Assembly (NCBI RefSeq): GCF_040361195.1
Contig: NZ_APNE01000011.1
Strand: one strand, 5' to 3'
Source: Salinisphaera hydrothermalis
Lineage (GTDB): Bacteria; Pseudomonadota; Gammaproteobacteria; Nevskiales; Salinisphaeraceae
Length of the DNA: 64,000 nt
Made by a program: the position numbers and the translations under genes. Below, in pieces: positions 27,741-35,828 of the stretch; positions within the stretch are counted from its first letter, which is position 1; the number at the start of each line of letters is the position of its first letter. A model generated the notes under the pieces. It saw only the letters and a list, made by a program, of their open reading frames with translations. It made no database searches and had not been told where the DNA came from.

Positions 27741-28532
27741 TTATTTCACCAGCCACGCGAAGTCCGGATCGGTGGTGAATTTCCATTCACGCTTCGGCCC
27801 GGCCATGACATTAAGGTAATAAAGGTCACAGCCATAAGGCGCACCGACCGGGTGGTACCCGCGTGGCACCAATACACAACTACCGTCGCCGAATGCCATC
27901 GCCTCGTCTATTGAACGATCGTCGGTATAGATCCGCTGCAGTCCGAAGCCACGCGACGGATTGAGGCGGTGGTAGTAGCTTTCCTCGAGAAACGATTCCT
28001 GCGGCAGGTTGTCTTCGTCGTGCTTGTGCGGCGGATAGCTCGACCAGTTGCCGGCCGGCGTATACACCTCGACCACCAGCAGGCTGTCCGCCGGCTCGGT
28101 CTCCGGCAGGATGTCGTGCACGTGGCGCACGTTGGCGCCTTCGCCACGCGTGCTCTGCTTGATGTCGCCGGGCTCGATCAGCCGCGGCGCGTGATTGCCA
28201 TGCCCCGGCGCCCCGCAGATGCCGAGCTCGACGTCCGTGATCGCTTCCACACTGTAGTCGGTATCGTTCGGCAGATAGACCGCATAGGGCGGCGTCTGCT
28301 CGAACACGCTCATGCGCTGGCCGATCGCCTCGAACGTGTGGTCGCCGCAACGAATGGTGGCCTTGCCGCTGAGCAGCACGAGGCACAACTCCAGATCGCC
28401 GCTGTTATCGGTGAACGTTTCGCCTTGCGCGAGGTTGCGCTGACGAAAACGCACGTATTCCAGCGGCTCGGCAGCGCGGGCCGTATCCAGCGTTTCGGCG
28501 GCATCGCGGGTCGGGTTAAGGAGAAGATCCAT
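27741..28532 (-). CDS. iolB: 5-deoxy-glucuronate isomerase IolB
   Basis: A 263-residue cupin-type metal enzyme that isomerises 5-deoxy-D-glucuronate to 5-dehydro-2-deoxy-D-gluconate, between IolD and IolC. The second cupin carries the metal-binding set in YPPHKHDEDN and the glutamate and histidine in EESYYHRLNP; FVLVPRGYHP-like CVLVPRGYHPVGAPYG and YYLNVMAGP near the end are also typical. I choose the ATG at 28532 since it gives the family length; a frame extending to 28610 runs into the promoter. It lies apart from the main operon but has similar promoter elements. Confidence 0.93.
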   Translation of the reverse strand: MDLLLNPTRDAAETLDTARAAEPLEYVRFRQRNLAQGETFTDNSGDLELCLVLLSGKATIRCGDHTFEAIGQRMSVFEQTPPYAVYLPNDTDYSVEAITDVELGICGAPGHGNHAPRLIEPGDIKQSTRGEGANVRHVHDILPETEPADSLLVVEVYTPAGNWSSYPPHKHDEDNLPQESFLEESYYHRLNPSRGFGLQRIYTDDRSIDEAMAFGDGSCVLVPRGYHPVGAPYGCDLYYLNVMAGPKREWKFTTDPDFAWLVK

Positions 28533-28574
28533 GGCGACTCGGGGTCTGAATGAATGATGTGTCGTTACTGGATA

Positions 28575-28590
28575 TAGAACATATTTTTTA
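28575..28590. promoter_or_regulatory. Degenerate IolR-like box and promoter of iolB
   Basis: TAGAACATATTTTTTA matches the 24271-24286 box at 13 of 16 positions but has lost the right-hand TTC. On the minus strand TTGCTA (28606-28601) and TATGTT (28583-28578), 17 bases apart, are candidate -35 and -10 elements; the box covers the -10. Confidence 0.5.
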
Positions 28591-28618
28591 TTTTTTACGA
28601 TAGCAAACAATTTGTTTC

Positions 28619-28632
28619 ATACTTTAGTCGAG
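28619..28632. promoter_or_regulatory. Second copy of the 14-base upstream element
   Basis: ATACTTTAGTCGAG is identical to 24315-24328 and at the same 12-base distance from the predicted -35. Between it and the -35 lies the odd palindrome AAACAATTTGTTT (28605-28617 region), absent from the other copy. Confidence 0.5.
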
Positions 28633-28823
28633 ATGGCCCGCGGCATCGGCCTCAACGTTCAAGTATCAGGATCTCGGACCGCGCCGATCGGCATGTCGGT
28701 ACAGCCGCAATTGTCGCGAAGGCGCGGCTGAAATTGGCCTGTTGTCGACCGGAGGGTCGTTGATCGTTCTGGATGGACAGACCGGATGGACAGGCCCTTC
28801 AGGCGTGTCCTGCCACGATGCGC

Positions 28824-29585
28824 TTACGACTTGAGCCGATAGCCCGTCTTGAAGATCCAGGCCACCACGCCGATGCATACGCTCAGAAAGAGGCAGACCA
28901 TCAGCAGGCTCAAACCAACGCTGACATCGGCCGTGTTGTAGAAGCTCCAGCGGAAACCGGACACCAGATAGACGACGGGGTTGATCAGCGTCACTTTCTG
29001 CCAGAACGGCGGGAGCATATCGAGCGAATAGAAGGTGCCACCCAGAAACGTCAGCGGCGTGACGATCAGCAGCGGGATCACCGTCAGTTTTTCGAAGTTG
29101 TCGGCCCAGATGCCGATGATGAAGCCAAACAGCGCGAAGGTGATGGACGTGAGCACGAGAAACACCACCATCCAGACCGGATGGGCGATATGAATGCTCA
29201 CGAACAGCGTCGACGTAGCCAGAATGATCAGGCCGAGCATGGCCGATTTGGTCGCGGCCGCTCCGACATAGCTGGTCACGATCTCCACGAACGAGACCGG
29301 TGCCGACAGCAGCTCGTACACGGTGCCAATGAATTTCGGGAAATAGATCGCGAACGAGGCGTTCGAGATGCCCTGGGTCATGAGCGACAACATGATCAGC
29401 CCGGGCACGATGAAGGCGCCGTAGGAGACGCCCTGCACTTCGCTGATGCGAGAGCCGATCGCGGAACCGAAGACCACGAAGTACAGACAGGTCGAGATGA
29501 CCGGCGAAATTACACTCTGGCCCAGCGTGCGGCCGGTACGGGCCATCTCCGAAATATAAAGTGTCTGAATTGCACGCCAGTTCAT
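28824..29585 (-). CDS. ABC-2 type transporter permease
   Basis: A 253-residue inner-membrane protein with six predicted membrane segments, of the ABC-2 export class (YadH-like). Landmarks are GQSVISPVISTCLYFVVFG in the first segment, FIVPGLIMLSLMTQGISN and the late LINPVVYLVSGFRW, which is a hallmark of this family. It is coded with its ATPase in a two-gene operon whose frames overlap by four bases. The exported substrate is unknown; related pairs are annotated only as multidrug or lipid-type exporters. Confidence 0.88.
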   Translation of the reverse strand: MNWRAIQTLYISEMARTGRTLGQSVISPVISTCLYFVVFGSAIGSRISEVQGVSYGAFIVPGLIMLSLMTQGISNASFAIYFPKFIGTVYELLSAPVSFVEIVTSYVGAAATKSAMLGLIILATSTLFVSIHIAHPVWMVVFLVLTSITFALFGFIIGIWADNFEKLTVIPLLIVTPLTFLGGTFYSLDMLPPFWQKVTLINPVVYLVSGFRWSFYNTADVSVGLSLLMVCLFLSVCIGVVAWIFKTGYRLKS

Positions 29586-30511
29586 CGATCGGCCCCCACG
29601 AGGTTGACGAAGATCTCTTCCAACGAGCTCTGCTCGGTATCGACGTCGACAAACGCCACGCCGGCCGCGTCGAGATCGTGGAACAGTTGCTTCACGCCGG
29701 TGGTACCGGTCGCGGCGTTATAGGTATAGACGAGCCGCTGGCCGTCTTCGGCCAGCCGCAGGTCGTAGTCGGCGAGCGCATCCGGCACGCGCTCGAGCGG
29801 CTCGGCCAGCACCACCGACAGGCGTTTCTCACCGAGCTGCGTCATCAGCGCGGCGGTTTCGTCCACCAGCCGGATTTCGCCGTTCTGAATCACGCCGATG
29901 CGATCGGCCATCTGCTCGGCTTCTTCCAGGTAATGCGTGGTCAACACGATGGTCACGCCGTGCTCGCGCAGACCACGCACCACGTTCCACATGCTGCGGC
30001 GCAGCTCAACATCCACCCCGGCGGTCGGCTCATCCAGAAACAGAATCTCGGGTTCGTGCGACAACGCCTTGGCGATCATCACGCGACGCTTCATCCCGCC
30101 CGACAGTTCGCGCGTGGCGTTTTTGCGCTTGTCCCAGAGCGACAGATCCTTGAGCACGCGTTCGATATGGGCATTGTTCTTGGGCTTGCCGAACAATCCG
30201 CGCGAGAACGCCACCGTCGACCAGACCTTGGTGAATGGCTCGACCGTCAGCTCCTGGGGCACGAGGCCAATCTTCTCGCGCGCGGCCCGAAACTCGCGAA
30301 TGACGTCGAATCCGCCGGCCCGGGCGCTGCCGCCTGTCGGATTGACGATGCCGCACAGGATATTGATGAGCGTGGTCTTGCCGGCGCCGTTCGGGCCGAG
30401 CAAGGCAAAGATCTCGCCGCGCTTGATATCGAGGTCGACGTTCTCCAGCGCCTTGAAGCCCGATTCGTATGTCTTGCTCAGGTCACGGATTTCGATCACG
30501 GGCTCGGCCAA
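29582..30511 (-). CDS. ABC transporter ATP-binding protein (YadG-like)
   Basis: A 309-residue export-type ATPase. Walker A is GPNGAGKTT, the signature is LSGGMKRRVMIAKAL, Walker B is ILFLDEPTAGVD and the switch histidine is in LTTHYLEEAEQ. A C-terminal extension of about 80 residues after the ATPase core is normal for this group. The stop overlaps the permease start by four bases. It is divergent from the unknown gene at 30627, with a 115-base intergenic region. Confidence 0.9.
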   Translation of the reverse strand: MAEPVIEIRDLSKTYESGFKALENVDLDIKRGEIFALLGPNGAGKTTLINILCGIVNPTGGSARAGGFDVIREFRAAREKIGLVPQELTVEPFTKVWSTVAFSRGLFGKPKNNAHIERVLKDLSLWDKRKNATRELSGGMKRRVMIAKALSHEPEILFLDEPTAGVDVELRRSMWNVVRGLREHGVTIVLTTHYLEEAEQMADRIGVIQNGEIRLVDETAALMTQLGEKRLSVVLAEPLERVPDALADYDLRLAEDGQRLVYTYNAATGTTGVKQLFHDLDAAGVAFVDVDTEQSSLEEIFVNLVGADR

Positions 30512-30626
30512 TGGCTCATCCTTTGCCGCGTTCGCGGCCGCTCGTCGAATCGAACCAGTATGCCACCGTCACGCGGGCGCTGAATCGCGCTATCTTCGAA
30601 TCGGGCAGTCCCATCGAGAGGTGCAG

Positions 30627-31406
30627 ATGAGCGACCGAATCATTCCCTTCGACGCCGACCGGCGCGCCCGGCGGACACGCGATCCGGACACGCCGGCCTC
30701 GCGTCAGCGCCCGCCCGTGCCACGCGTGCCGGATTTCGCACGCGCCGACGCCACCTGGCTACAGGCGCGGGACATCGCGTTTCTGCTGGAAATCGACGGC
30801 CATGATCCGGACGACGCCAGTCTGATCACCGAGGGCATTCCGCCGGCGCTGGAAGCGCTGCTGGAACGGGAAGGCGTCGCCGCCCGAGTGGCCGGCGAAA
30901 CCGGCGGCTGGCTCAATATCTCGCCGCATCTGTATTTTCACGTCATGCTGCGCCGGTTGCTACCGGCGCCCGGTAATTACCTGCAGCGGCGCGTCATCCG
31001 CTATCTGGCGAATCTGCTGAGTCTGTTCGTGCGCACCGATCGCCTGTATCGCGTACAGCCCGGCGAGGACGAATCGTTCGAATATCTGGTGGATCTGCTG
31101 GCCGAAGCCGCCGAAAGCGAGCCGGAGCGTCAGTTCCTGGTCCATGCCCATCTCGGCAACTATGCGTTGTACCTGGCCGGGATCGGCCGCGGCTGGGTGG
31201 AATATCGGCGTCGATACGGGCGCAGTGCGCTCGGGCTCGACTACTACCAGGACATGGGCCGCCGTGCCTATCGCCAGGCGGCCGAGCATCGCCTGGCCCG
31301 CGAGCTGGAACTGCAACCGGTGTTCAGTTATCTGTCACAGCAGTTCGATCGCTATGCCGATGCGCTGCTCCGTCTCGGCACCGCCCGTGCCCCGAGCGGC
31401 AACTAG
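30627..31406 (+). CDS. Uncharacterised protein (259 residues)
   Basis: I do not recognise a family. The N-terminal 45 residues are arginine- and proline-rich and probably disordered. The rest looks helical, with conserved-looking patches LYFHVMLRRLLPAPG, RYLANLLSLFVRTD and LVHAHLGNYALYLAGIG. No signal peptide and no clear membrane segment is seen, so a cytosolic protein is likely. The ATG at 30627 has GAGAGGTG upstream; longer frames overlap the divergent ABC gene. It converges on the M23 peptidase gene with no gap between stop codons. Confidence 0.7.
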   Translation: MSDRIIPFDADRRARRTRDPDTPASRQRPPVPRVPDFARADATWLQARDIAFLLEIDGHDPDDASLITEGIPPALEALLEREGVAARVAGETGGWLNISPHLYFHVMLRRLLPAPGNYLQRRVIRYLANLLSLFVRTDRLYRVQPGEDESFEYLVDLLAEAAESEPERQFLVHAHLGNYALYLAGIGRGWVEYRRRYGRSALGLDYYQDMGRRAYRQAAEHRLARELELQPVFSYLSQQFDRYADALLRLGTARAPSGN

Positions 31407-32309
31407 CTATCGACGATCGAGCACCAGCAACGGATCGATCCGCACGTTATACCAAGTCATGCCCCAGTGCAGATGCGGCCCCGTGGCGCGCCCGGTGGCG
31501 CCGACGCGGCCGATGACCTCGCCCTGCTCGACGTGATCGCCAACATGCACGTTGAGCTTCGACAGATGCAGGAAGTTGGAACCGATACCGTAGCCGTGGT
31601 CGATCAGGATGGTGCCGCCGGTCAGATAGAGATGCGGATCGGCGAATACCACGCGCCCGGCGGCCGGCGCCTTGACCGGCGTGCCGGTGGCCGCGGCGAT
31701 ATCCATTCCGGAATGCGCTGATCCCGGTGTGCCGTTGTAAATGCGTTGGTTGCCAAAGCGGCCGCTGATGCGACCGCGCACCGGCCAGATAAAATGCTGG
31801 GCGAAACCGAGACCGTCGTCGCTGGTTTCCCGCGCTCGTGACACTCGCGCCTGCTCGCGGCGAATCCGGGCTGCGATCGCCGGCGGCGGCGAAACGGTCT
31901 TCGGCGGCACGCCGTCGACCCGTTGTATCGGCCAGTCGCGCGGCTCGATCGCCACCCGCACGACGCGCGTTCTACCGCCCGGCGGCGTTACCCGGACCAT
32001 TGCCGGGCCAGCGGCATCGCGCCCGACGCCGAATACAACGGTGCCGTAATCGGTCACCCGCAGGGTACGCCCGGCATAGTGCACGGTGCTGCCGGGCGGT
32101 ACCCGCCCGATCACCATCGTGCCCTGCTGGACATGGTCCGGAAACGCGAACGCTTCATCGGCGAGCGCTGGCGGCGCGATCAGCACGATAACAAGCCAAA
32201 CGACGGCGCCCACGATCGAGGATCGGGCTCGCGATTCGAGCGCGTGCCCGCCAACACGCAAAAAAGCCGCCCATAAGCTGCTGCCCTGCCCAACGTAAAC
32301 ACGGCTCAT
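31407..32309 (-). CDS. M23 family (LytM-type) peptidase
   Basis: A 300-residue envelope protein with a membrane segment or signal around residues 32-50 (VGAVVWLVIVLIAPPALA). The C-terminal 130 residues are an M23 zinc endopeptidase domain: SAHSGMDIA supplies histidine and aspartate and GPHLHWG supplies the HxH motif, so it looks catalytically intact. It should cut peptidoglycan cross-links. The first 30 residues before the hydrophobic part are unusually long and the true start may be internal. Its frame overlaps the GNAT stop by four bases (ATGA). Confidence 0.87.
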   Translation of the reverse strand: MSRVYVGQGSSLWAAFLRVGGHALESRARSSIVGAVVWLVIVLIAPPALADEAFAFPDHVQQGTMVIGRVPPGSTVHYAGRTLRVTDYGTVVFGVGRDAAGPAMVRVTPPGGRTRVVRVAIEPRDWPIQRVDGVPPKTVSPPPAIAARIRREQARVSRARETSDDGLGFAQHFIWPVRGRISGRFGNQRIYNGTPGSAHSGMDIAAATGTPVKAPAAGRVVFADPHLYLTGGTILIDHGYGIGSNFLHLSKLNVHVGDHVEQGEVIGRVGATGRATGPHLHWGMTWYNVRIDPLLVLDRR

Positions 32310-32773
32310 GTCTGCACGCTCTGTGAAAAGTGGCCGGCGGCGCGCTGCATGGCACAGTGCGGAATGCCGTCCTCCAGATAAACGTCGGAGGCCACCGTGA
32401 ATCCCAGCCCCTCGTAGAAAGCACGCAGATGAGCCTGGGCGCTGATCCGCACCACGACATCGCCATACAGCCGCTGCGTCTCACGCAGGCCGGCCTGCAT
32501 CAGATCGGTGCCAAGCCCGCGCCCCCGGAACGCGGGGGCGATCAGCACGCGCCCGATCGCGGGGATGTCGCCGGGCACGATGCGCAGATAGCCCGCCAGC
32601 GCGTCATCGATACGCAGACTCACATGGCGCGCGACGAGATCCTGCGCATCGGTTTCCTGATAGACACAGGCCTGCTCGACCACGAACACGGCCTCGCGCA
32701 ATGACACGATCTCGTGGAACGCGATCGCCGACAGATCGCGCAGCCAGTGGCTACGAAAGCACAGCTCGCTCAT
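32306..32773 (-). CDS. GNAT family N-acetyltransferase (ElaA-like)
   Basis: A 155-residue acetyltransferase. The acetyl-CoA-binding motif is RVLIAPAFRGRGLGTDLM, and YGDVVVRISAQAHLRAFYEGLGF and GIPHCAMQR are typical of ElaA-type proteins of about 153 residues. I choose the ATG at 32773 (MSELCFRSHW) to match that length although its ribosome binding site is weak. It is translationally coupled to the peptidase gene downstream. The acceptor substrate is unknown. Confidence 0.87.
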   Translation of the reverse strand: MSELCFRSHWLRDLSAIAFHEIVSLREAVFVVEQACVYQETDAQDLVARHVSLRIDDALAGYLRIVPGDIPAIGRVLIAPAFRGRGLGTDLMQAGLRETQRLYGDVVVRISAQAHLRAFYEGLGFTVASDVYLEDGIPHCAMQRAAGHFSQSVQT

Positions 32774-32903
32774 GATTTGATCATCGATGCTTCTGAAACG
32801 CGCATTATGCCTGCCGGGCACCGCGCCTCCGCCTAATCACGGATAGTGGCGCCCGTATGGGTTGGTTAGCGTCGGGGCCACATTCATCGAGCTGAGAGAC
32901 CTC

Positions 32904-33269
32904 ATGCTTCGAATCGCTCCATTCAAATCCGATGCCGAACACGTCGTCCCGCTGGAAGTCGACGGCGAAATCGGCGCCCAGGATTTCTCCAATATCGTGT
33001 CGACCATCGAGAAACGCCTCGAACAGCACGACACGCTGCGGTTATACGTCGAGATCAAGTCGCTGGGCGGCATGTCCGCGTCCACGGTGTTCAGCGAGCT
33101 GAAGGACTCGATCAAGCACTGGGACCGGTTCGACAAACTGGCCGTGGTCACCGACGTGGAAGGCGTGCGCACCGCCACCACCGTCATCGACAAGCTGGCG
33201 CCCAAGCTGGAATGCAAGACCTATCGTTTCGACGAGCGCGAATCCGCGCGGCAGTGGGTCACGGCCTGA
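32904..33269 (+). CDS. SpoIIAA-like (STAS-type fold) protein
   Basis: A 121-residue cytosolic protein of the SpoIIAA-like group (DUF3478). The pattern fits: an N-terminal strand, VDGEIGAQDFSNIVSTIEKRL, LRLYVEIKSLGGMSAS, KHWDRFDKLAVVTDVEG and a C-terminal helix ERESARQWV. The function of this family in gammaproteobacteria is not defined. I choose the ATG at 32904 after GAGAGACCTC rather than the upstream GTG at 32862. It is a single-gene unit ended by a strong terminator. Confidence 0.85.
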   Translation: MLRIAPFKSDAEHVVPLEVDGEIGAQDFSNIVSTIEKRLEQHDTLRLYVEIKSLGGMSASTVFSELKDSIKHWDRFDKLAVVTDVEGVRTATTVIDKLAPKLECKTYRFDERESARQWVTA

Positions 33270-33279
33270 TCTAGGAACA

Positions 33280-33311
33280 TTGGCCCAGCCGCGCGGCTGG
33301 GCCAATATTTT
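33280..33311 (+). terminator. Terminator of the SpoIIAA-like gene
   Basis: The 11-base stem TTGGCCCAGCC/GGCTGGGCCAA with a GCGC loop is followed by TATTTT, 11 bases after the stop codon. Confidence 0.85.
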
Positions 33312-33317
33312 CGCTAT

Positions 33318-33343
33318 AAAAAAGGCCGCTCGAACGAGCGGCC
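33318..33343 (-). terminator. Terminator of the siderophore biosynthesis operon
   Basis: On the minus strand the stem GGCCGCTCG/CGAGCGGCC with a 2-base centre is followed by six T residues, about 40 bases after the stop codon of the NIS synthetase gene. Confidence 0.88.
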
Positions 33344-33381
33344 AAGACCGATAGCCCTTCGGATGCGTCGAAAGTACGCAG

Positions 33382-35217
33382 TCAGGCCGTGGCGGCGTGG
33401 CGCCGAACCTCCGCGATCGGGTTATCGAGCCGGCCCACGAACTGCAGGTTGCCGGTCGGATCAGCCAGATCGAGCATCTGGCGGTTATTGGCCAGTTGCA
33501 GCCGATTGAGACAGGAGCGCGAGAAATCCGGGGCGAACAGGTCGTCGCGCGCGAACTTGTCGGCATATTCAGGATGGGCTGCCTGATAGCGCGTAATGCA
33601 GTCCGCCACGCGTGCCCAGAAACGGCTCTGCGAGTAATCCCGCTCGACCGCGAGCGTGGCCGCAATGTAGCGGAAGATCAGATCGAACAGATCGGTGAAG
33701 ATCGACAACGTGCGGATCTCGTCCGGCACCGTCACGGCGATGCGTTGTACGTCGTCCGGCAGATCGGCTGCCGGGTTCATCACGGCGATTTCCTCGGCGA
33801 TGTCCTTCATGATCACGCGGTCCACCGTATGCTCGCGCAGCACCAGAATCAGGTTCTCGCCGTGCGGCATGAACACCAGATCGTGCGCATAAAAGCAGTG
33901 CAGCAACGGCGCCATATAGGCGTCCAGATAGGCCGTCAGCCAGTCGTCGATCGACAGGCCGGAGGCATCGATGAGGGCCCCGATCAGCGAATTGCCGTCA
34001 TAGTCCCGATGCAGCAATGCCGCCATCGTCATCAGCCGCTCGCCCTCACCGACCCGCTCGAGCGGTGATTCGCGCCAGAGCGCCGAGAGCATCTTGTTGG
34101 CGCCATCGGTCTTGGGCACCGCGCCTTCGAAATGCGGGTGCCGATAGCCCACCGCGGCCACTTCCCGCAGGATCGAAAAGCCGGTGGAGCGCAGATACGC
34201 ATCGCCATCGATCAGATCGGCGAGCCAGTCGCAGATGGCCGGCGTGCCCGCCATGTAGTACGGCGACAATCCGCGCGGGAAGCCCATGTTGAGGATCGAC
34301 AGGCTCGTCTTGACGTAGCAGCGGGTCGGCGCGTCGTGATTGAACAGCGTGCGAATCGACTGTTGGGCCTGGTAGGCATTGGGCGCGAAGCCCAGATGCA
34401 CGAGATGCCGCGTGGCGATCTCGTCGGCGAAGGCGAACACCAGCTTGTTCTGCCACTGCCAGGGGTGCACCGGCATGAAGTGATAATCGGCCGGGTCGAG
34501 CCCGAGTTCCACGAGCTGGTCGGCGAATCGCTGCCGCGTGGTCGCATCCAGCTCGTCGGCCAGATGCGACTCGACGCTGCGATCGCTGGCGGTCGCGAAA
34601 TGCGCCCGGCTGACATGCGCCGCCACCCAGATCAGCCGGATCGGATGGGCGGCCTCCGGCGCATAGGCGGCGAAATCGTCACCGGAAAACCCCATGCGGC
34701 CGTTGTTGGCCACGAACGCCGGATGCCCTTCCGTCATCGCCGCCTCGATGGTCTGGAAATCGGCGAGTGCCAGCTCGGCCGCGGAATGGCGGGCCGTAGC
34801 ACGCTTGTAGGCCGCGCTATAGCGTGTGCTGGCGATCTCTTCGAGATACAGCGCCAACATGTCGTCGTTGAGCCCGAGCGTGGCCCGGCATTCGACGAAC
34901 AGCGCGCCGGCATCCAGCGGCTGGGCCGCACCATCGATCTCGCGCGTGATCGAGGCCGGCTCGACATCCCAGTGGTTAAGCTGGAACCGCCGCGCCGCGA
35001 AACGATACCGCACGCCGGGATCGTCGCCGGTGATTTCATAGCAGGCGGTGGCGGTTTCATCCGCGGGCGGGCCTTCGAGCGCGATCGGCTCGAACAGCCC
35101 CTCGTGCGCGAATTCGCCGATGATCTTCGCCACCAGCGCGGCGTTCACTTCGGCCCAGCGGGCCGGCGATAGATGCGCCACGCTGCGCAGCGTGGCCGTC
35201 AGGCACTGACAACTCAT
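33382..35217 (-). CDS. NIS siderophore synthetase (IucA/IucC family; AlcC/DesD-like)
   Basis: A 611-residue ATP-dependent, NRPS-independent siderophore synthetase that condenses N-hydroxy-N-acyl diamine units through amide bonds. Family marks are HPAFVANNGRMGFSGDD, the nucleotide- and substrate-site blocks PVHPWQWQNKL, CYVKTSLSILNMGFPRGLSPYYM and YAHDLVFMPHGENLILVL, and a FhuF-like C-terminal end (PTGNLQFVGRLDNPI). The ATG at 35217 overlaps the acyltransferase stop (ATGA); the longer frame would cover that gene. The gene set around it is that of cyclic or linear hydroxamates such as desferrioxamine, bisucaberin, putrebactin or alcaligin. Confidence 0.92.
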   Translation of the reverse strand: MSCQCLTATLRSVAHLSPARWAEVNAALVAKIIGEFAHEGLFEPIALEGPPADETATACYEITGDDPGVRYRFAARRFQLNHWDVEPASITREIDGAAQPLDAGALFVECRATLGLNDDMLALYLEEIASTRYSAAYKRATARHSAAELALADFQTIEAAMTEGHPAFVANNGRMGFSGDDFAAYAPEAAHPIRLIWVAAHVSRAHFATASDRSVESHLADELDATTRQRFADQLVELGLDPADYHFMPVHPWQWQNKLVFAFADEIATRHLVHLGFAPNAYQAQQSIRTLFNHDAPTRCYVKTSLSILNMGFPRGLSPYYMAGTPAICDWLADLIDGDAYLRSTGFSILREVAAVGYRHPHFEGAVPKTDGANKMLSALWRESPLERVGEGERLMTMAALLHRDYDGNSLIGALIDASGLSIDDWLTAYLDAYMAPLLHCFYAHDLVFMPHGENLILVLREHTVDRVIMKDIAEEIAVMNPAADLPDDVQRIAVTVPDEIRTLSIFTDLFDLIFRYIAATLAVERDYSQSRFWARVADCITRYQAAHPEYADKFARDDLFAPDFSRSCLNRLQLANNRQMLDLADPTGNLQFVGRLDNPIAEVRRHAATA

Positions 35218-35828
35218 GTCGTGGTCTCCTTGCGGGCGCAGACCTTGCGCTGCGCCGCGGTGAGGTCGGTGATGGCCGCGTCGCGATCGCGCGCGGTACA
35301 AGTCGCCAACCAGGCGGTCTTGTCGGCCAGTTCGAGCTGGCGGTGATAGACGAAGCCGGCGCGCCGGTTGAGCACGTGAATACCGGCGTTGTCGACGTCC
35401 GGCTCGACCACCAGCCGCTCGACGCCCGGCTGATCGAGCAGCGCATCGACCACCAGGGCGAACACGGCCCAGGTGAACAAATGGATCGGCTGGCGCGGCG
35501 GCGCGATCAATAAATGCATGCCGGCATCGCCGGGCGCGACGGCGTAATGCCGGCCCACGGGCTCGGCGGCGGGGTCGTAGACTTCCACTAGGAACGCCGG
35601 CACGCCGGCGTGCGTGCCGATCAGGGCGGCATGCATGTTCGATGCTTCGATGGCCGCGAAATAATCGACCGTATCGGCCGCGGTATGGTCGGTCATGCCC
35701 CAGAAGCGCGCGTGCTCGCTGGTCAGCCAGCGATGCGCGCAACACGCATGACGACCGATCTCGAACGGCGCCAGCGCCAAGGTGCCCATACCGGGCACGC
35801 AGCGAGAATAATCGGTAAAGCTGAGCAT
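35214..35828 (-). CDS. Hydroxamate siderophore N-acyltransferase (AlcB/RhbD-like GNAT)
   Basis: A 204-residue GNAT-fold enzyme that acylates the N-hydroxylated diamine with an acetyl or succinyl group. AHRWLTSEHARFWGM near the start, PAFLVEVYDP, GMHLLIAPPRQP and VVEPDVDNAGIHVLNRRAGF are typical of siderophore acyltransferases in the AlcB/IucB group. The ATG at 35828 overlaps the last base of the N-hydroxylase stop codon. The acyl group (acetyl or succinyl) cannot be decided from the sequence, and it determines whether the final molecule is capped or macrocyclic. Confidence 0.9.
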   Translation of the reverse strand: MLSFTDYSRCVPGMGTLALAPFEIGRHACCAHRWLTSEHARFWGMTDHTAADTVDYFAAIEASNMHAALIGTHAGVPAFLVEVYDPAAEPVGRHYAVAPGDAGMHLLIAPPRQPIHLFTWAVFALVVDALLDQPGVERLVVEPDVDNAGIHVLNRRAGFVYHRQLELADKTAWLATCTARDRDAAITDLTAAQRKVCARKETTT

